Part shown: positions 61,751 to 64,000 of the stretch, in pieces
Layout of the letters: every line of letters starts with the position of its first letter
Position numbering within the stretch: the first letter of the stretch is position 1
NCBI GenBank assembly: GCA_907163225.1
Contig: OU015322.1
Coordinates: 2,395,001 to 2,459,000, forward strand
Reading direction: 5' to 3'
Length of the DNA stretch: 64,000 nucleotides
From: an uncultured Rhodocyclaceae bacterium
Lineage (GTDB): Bacteria > Pseudomonadota > Gammaproteobacteria > Burkholderiales > Rhodocyclaceae
Translations under genes and position numbers: made by a program
The notes under the pieces: model-generated
Databases searched by the model: none
Told to the model about the DNA's origin: nothing
The model's input: only the letters and a program-made list of their open reading frames with translations

Positions 61751-63190
61751 ATGACGGATGCGATGAAAAAAGTGCTTATGCCCTCCAGTACACTGAAGGC
61801 GCTCAAACGATGGCCGGGCGCCAGCGCCGAGCGCGCCGCCGTGGTCTTCATTCATGGTTTCGGCGGCGACTGGCAGTCGACCTGGCAGTCCTTTCCCGAT
61901 TTTCTCGCCGCCGATACCCGGCTGGCCGGCTGGGACATTTATTCGCTCGGTTACGACTCGCATTTGCGGGTCGATGTCGTCAAGTTGTGGAGCGCCGATC
62001 CGGATTTGCAGGCGGTGGCGGACAAGCTGACGACCGATGTCCGCGTTGGGGAACTGAAGTCTTACAAAAGCCTGGCTCTGATCGCCCACAGCATGGGCGG
62101 GCTGGCCGTCCAGCGCGCCTTGCTCGATAGCGCGGCGCTGCGCGAGCGGGTCAGTCACGTTTTTCTGTTCGGCACGCCGAGCGGCGGGCTGGTCAAGGCT
62201 TCGTTGATTCGCTTGCTGAAGCCGCAGTTGCGAGACATGGCCTCAGGCGGCGACTTCATCAAGCGGCTGCGCCAGCAATGGGACGGGCTTTTCAAGCCGA
62301 AGAAAGGCAAGTCCTTCACCCTCTCGGTGGTCGGCGGCCTGCGCGACGAGTTTGTGCCTTACGAGTCTTCGCTGGGGCCGTTCCCGGAGGCCGACTATCC
62401 CGGCTCGCGCTTCGTCGTGCCGGGTAATCACCTGGAAATCGTCAAACCGGGCGCCGCCGATGCGGAGAGCGTGCAACTCGTCATCAACCGTCTGGTCGGC
62501 GAGGCGGCGCCGGCCGGGCCGTGGAATGCAGCGCGGGTGGCCATTGAGTCGCGCGATTTTCAGCGGGCAGTGAACTTGCTCGAAGCGCGGGCGGCGGAGC
62601 TGGATCAGGAGGGGCTGGCGCAACTGGCGTTGAGCCTGGAAGGTGTCGGCCGCCAGGAGGACGCCATCGATTTGCTCAAACGTCACGGCAATTCCGGCAC
62701 CGACGCCATGGGGGTGCTGGCCGGGCGGCTCAAGCGGCGCTGGCTGCTGACCCGGAGCGAGGCGGACGGCAGTGCGGCCCGCCAGCTCTACACCGAGGCG
62801 CTGACGCTGGCGTCGGCCGCGAATGACTTCGCCCAGGCCTACTATCACGCGGTCAACGTCGCTTTTTTCGAACTTTTCGCCGACAAGCAGCGTGTGTCTG
62901 CACGTGCCACGGCGCAGCGGGCGCTCGACTATTGCGCCCTGGCCGAGGAGTCCGAACTGACCCCCCAGCGCAAATGGCGGCTGGCCACCGAGGGCGAGGC
63001 CTTGCTTCATCTGGGCAGGGCGGAGGAGGCTTATGCGCGCTACCGGCAGGCGGCGGCGCCCGAGCTGGGCGCCACGCCGCGGGAACTGGAATCGATGTAC
63101 CGCCAGGCCATCTACCTGAGCCGCGAAATCGGCAACACGGCGATGCGCCGGGAATTGACCAAAATCTTTCGTCACGAGGACGGCGTATGA
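61751..63190 (+). CDS. Alpha/beta hydrolase (putative lipase/esterase) with helical-repeat tail
   Basis: 479 residues from the ATG at 61751, which has AAAGGA 6 nt upstream. The frame extends 18 nt further to an ATG inside the previous gene. The hydrolase domain at residues 28-250 has an oxyanion HGFGGDWQSTW, nucleophile Ser114 in IAHSMGGLA, a likely acid in GLRDEFVPY (Asp199), and His227 in VPGNHLEIV, so the triad looks complete. The second half (about 250-479) is TPR-like helices. It has no signal peptide, so a cytosolic substrate such as membrane lipid or acyl groups is plausible. It is co-transcribed with the TIR-NB-ARC gene. Confidence 0.78.
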   Translation: MTDAMKKVLMPSSTLKALKRWPGASAERAAVVFIHGFGGDWQSTWQSFPDFLAADTRLAGWDIYSLGYDSHLRVDVVKLWSADPDLQAVADKLTTDVRVGELKSYKSLALIAHSMGGLAVQRALLDSAALRERVSHVFLFGTPSGGLVKASLIRLLKPQLRDMASGGDFIKRLRQQWDGLFKPKKGKSFTLSVVGGLRDEFVPYESSLGPFPEADYPGSRFVVPGNHLEIVKPGAADAESVQLVINRLVGEAAPAGPWNAARVAIESRDFQRAVNLLEARAAELDQEGLAQLALSLEGVGRQEDAIDLLKRHGNSGTDAMGVLAGRLKRRWLLTRSEADGSAARQLYTEALTLASAANDFAQAYYHAVNVAFFELFADKQRVSARATAQRALDYCALAEESELTPQRKWRLATEGEALLHLGRAEEAYARYRQAAAPELGATPRELESMYRQAIYLSREIGNTAMRRELTKIFRHEDGV

Positions 63191-64000
63191 AACCCCTTTG
63201 CTTCGTATTGATGCCCTTTGGCACCAAAACCATTCCCTCCGGCCAGACGGTCAATTTTGATGCGGTCTATGAAACCCTGATCCGGCCAGGCATCGTTGCG
63301 GCGGGGATGGAGCCCTTGCGGGCGGATGAGGAGGCGATGGGCGGGATGATCCACAAGCCGATGTACGAGCGGCTGATTCTGTGTGACTACGCGGTGGCCG
63401 ACCTGACCGGGGCGAATGCCAACGTGTTCTACGAGCTCGGCCTGCGCCACGGGGTGCGGCCGGCGACAACGGTAATGCTGTTTGGCGAGAAGGGGCCGCT
63501 GCCCTTCGATGTGGCGCCGCTGCGCACGATCCGCTACGAACTGGCGGCTGACGGCAAGCCGGCCGCTGCCGCGGCGGGGGCGGCCGGGGTGACGAAGTTT
63601 CTCGACGAGGCGTGGCGCAATCGCGATGAGCCGCCGAAGGACAGCCCGGTTTTCCAACTGGTCGAAGGCTACGCGGCGCCGGATATCGCCCGCCTGAAGA
63701 CCGATGTTTTCCGCGACCAGGCGAACTACGCGCTGGCCGCGCGGGAAAAGCTGGCCGCCGCCCGGCGGGCCGGCAAGGATGCGGTGAAGGCAGCGGCGGC
63801 CGAATTGGGCGACTTTGCCGCCGCCGAGTCCGGCGTGGTGATCGATCTGTTGCTCTCTTATCGAGCGGTCAGCGACTGGCAGGGCACGGTTGATGTGGTC
63901 GGCGCGATGGCCAAGCCGCTGCGCCAGAGCACCTTGGTCCAGGAGCAGTACGGTTTTGCGCTGAATCGGCTGGGTCGTAAGGACGAGGCGGAGTTGGTGC
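63187..64000 (+). CDS. TRAFs-binding-domain-like (DUF4071-type) protein, 5' part
   Basis: Starts at the ATG overlapping the hydrolase stop (ATGA) and is open through the window end, at least 271 codons. The N-terminal 120 residues read MKPLCFVLMPFGTKTIPSGQ, then HKPMYERLILCDYAVADLTG and NANVFYELGLRHG. That is a TIR-like/deoxyribosyltransferase-type fold seen at the front of bacterial TRAFs-binding (DUF4071) proteins. A helical Ala-rich region follows, probably TPR-like. The ADLTGANANVFYELG motif holds the Glu expected at the active site of that fold. The downstream end is not visible. Confidence 0.65.
   Translation, partial: MKPLCFVLMPFGTKTIPSGQTVNFDAVYETLIRPGIVAAGMEPLRADEEAMGGMIHKPMYERLILCDYAVADLTGANANVFYELGLRHGVRPATTVMLFGEKGPLPFDVAPLRTIRYELAADGKPAAAAAGAAGVTKFLDEAWRNRDEPPKDSPVFQLVEGYAAPDIARLKTDVFRDQANYALAAREKLAAARRAGKDAVKAAAAELGDFAAAESGVVIDLLLSYRAVSDWQGTVDVVGAMAKPLRQSTLVQEQYGFALNRLGRKDEAELV

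Noticed and set aside
60496-61851. 451-codon minus-strand frame with repeated units
   Set aside because: Its repeats are only the complement of the 126-bp TPR-coding repeats.

Overview
The window is chromosomal DNA from a betaproteobacterium. The gene set fits order Rhodocyclales best (a Dechloromonas or Azonexus-like organism), but I inferred this from gene order and protein character, not from a database search. Supporting points are pilMNOPQ-aroK-aroB-gltBD in line, an lptM-lysA pair divergent from cyaY, a fused isobutyryl-CoA mutase (IcmF), a phasin, a DUF485/ActP acetate-uptake pair, a PEP-CTERM protein, and complex PAS/Cache hybrid kinases. I recognised no tRNA, rRNA or CRISPR array.

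Layout. 1-11 kb: the 3' end of hslU, an AEC transporter, hslR-lysA-lptM (minus), cyaY, PBP1A (minus) and the type IV pilus operon pilMNOPQ. 11-23 kb: aroK-aroB, gltB-gltD, glmU with a small membrane protein, and an EF-G-like GTPase. 23-30 kb (minus): a large hybrid histidine kinase, and a second kinase with an overlapping response regulator. 30-39 kb: a fatty-acid/acyl-CoA oxidation block (acyl-CoA synthetase, etfB, etfA, acyl-CoA dehydrogenase, ETF-ubiquinone oxidoreductase), then DUF485-actP. 39-41 kb: small hypothetical genes. 41-46 kb: a ClpX-like ATPase lacking the zinc domain, gpmI, a phasin, a putative small RNA and small hypothetical proteins. 46-50 kb: a PEP-CTERM protein, TerC, a DUF1439 protein and an AraC regulator. 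50.4-53.65 kb: icmF.

53.65-64 kb is an accessory island and the most interesting part. Just after icmF there is a decayed IS91-type transposase fragment. Next comes a two-gene operon: a TIR protein with an FxsC-like C-terminal domain, overlapping by 4 bp a KGGVGR-type ATPase. That ATPase appears fused to the C-terminal arm of nSTAND1 proteins, a membrane helix, TPRs and a LytR_C-like tail. A broken, diverged copy of the icmF 3' end follows, so the operon is bracketed by icmF 3' sequence. A second operon then has its own promoter with a strong inverted repeat: TIR-NB-ARC-TPR, a serine alpha/beta hydrolase with a helical repeat tail, and a TRAFs-binding-like (DUF4071-type) protein cut by the window end. 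I infer one or two NTP-regulated biological-conflict (anti-phage or self/non-self) systems that arrived by recombination at the icmF 3' end.

Two other signals are not explained by ordinary genes. One is a dispersed intergenic element: GGC, a T-tract, then the near-palindrome CGGTTGACCG, with at least seven copies in 64 kb. The other is a roughly 58-nt transcription unit beside the phasin gene, with tandem TCTCCTCCA motifs, a terminator, and the same operator-like box as the phasin promoter.
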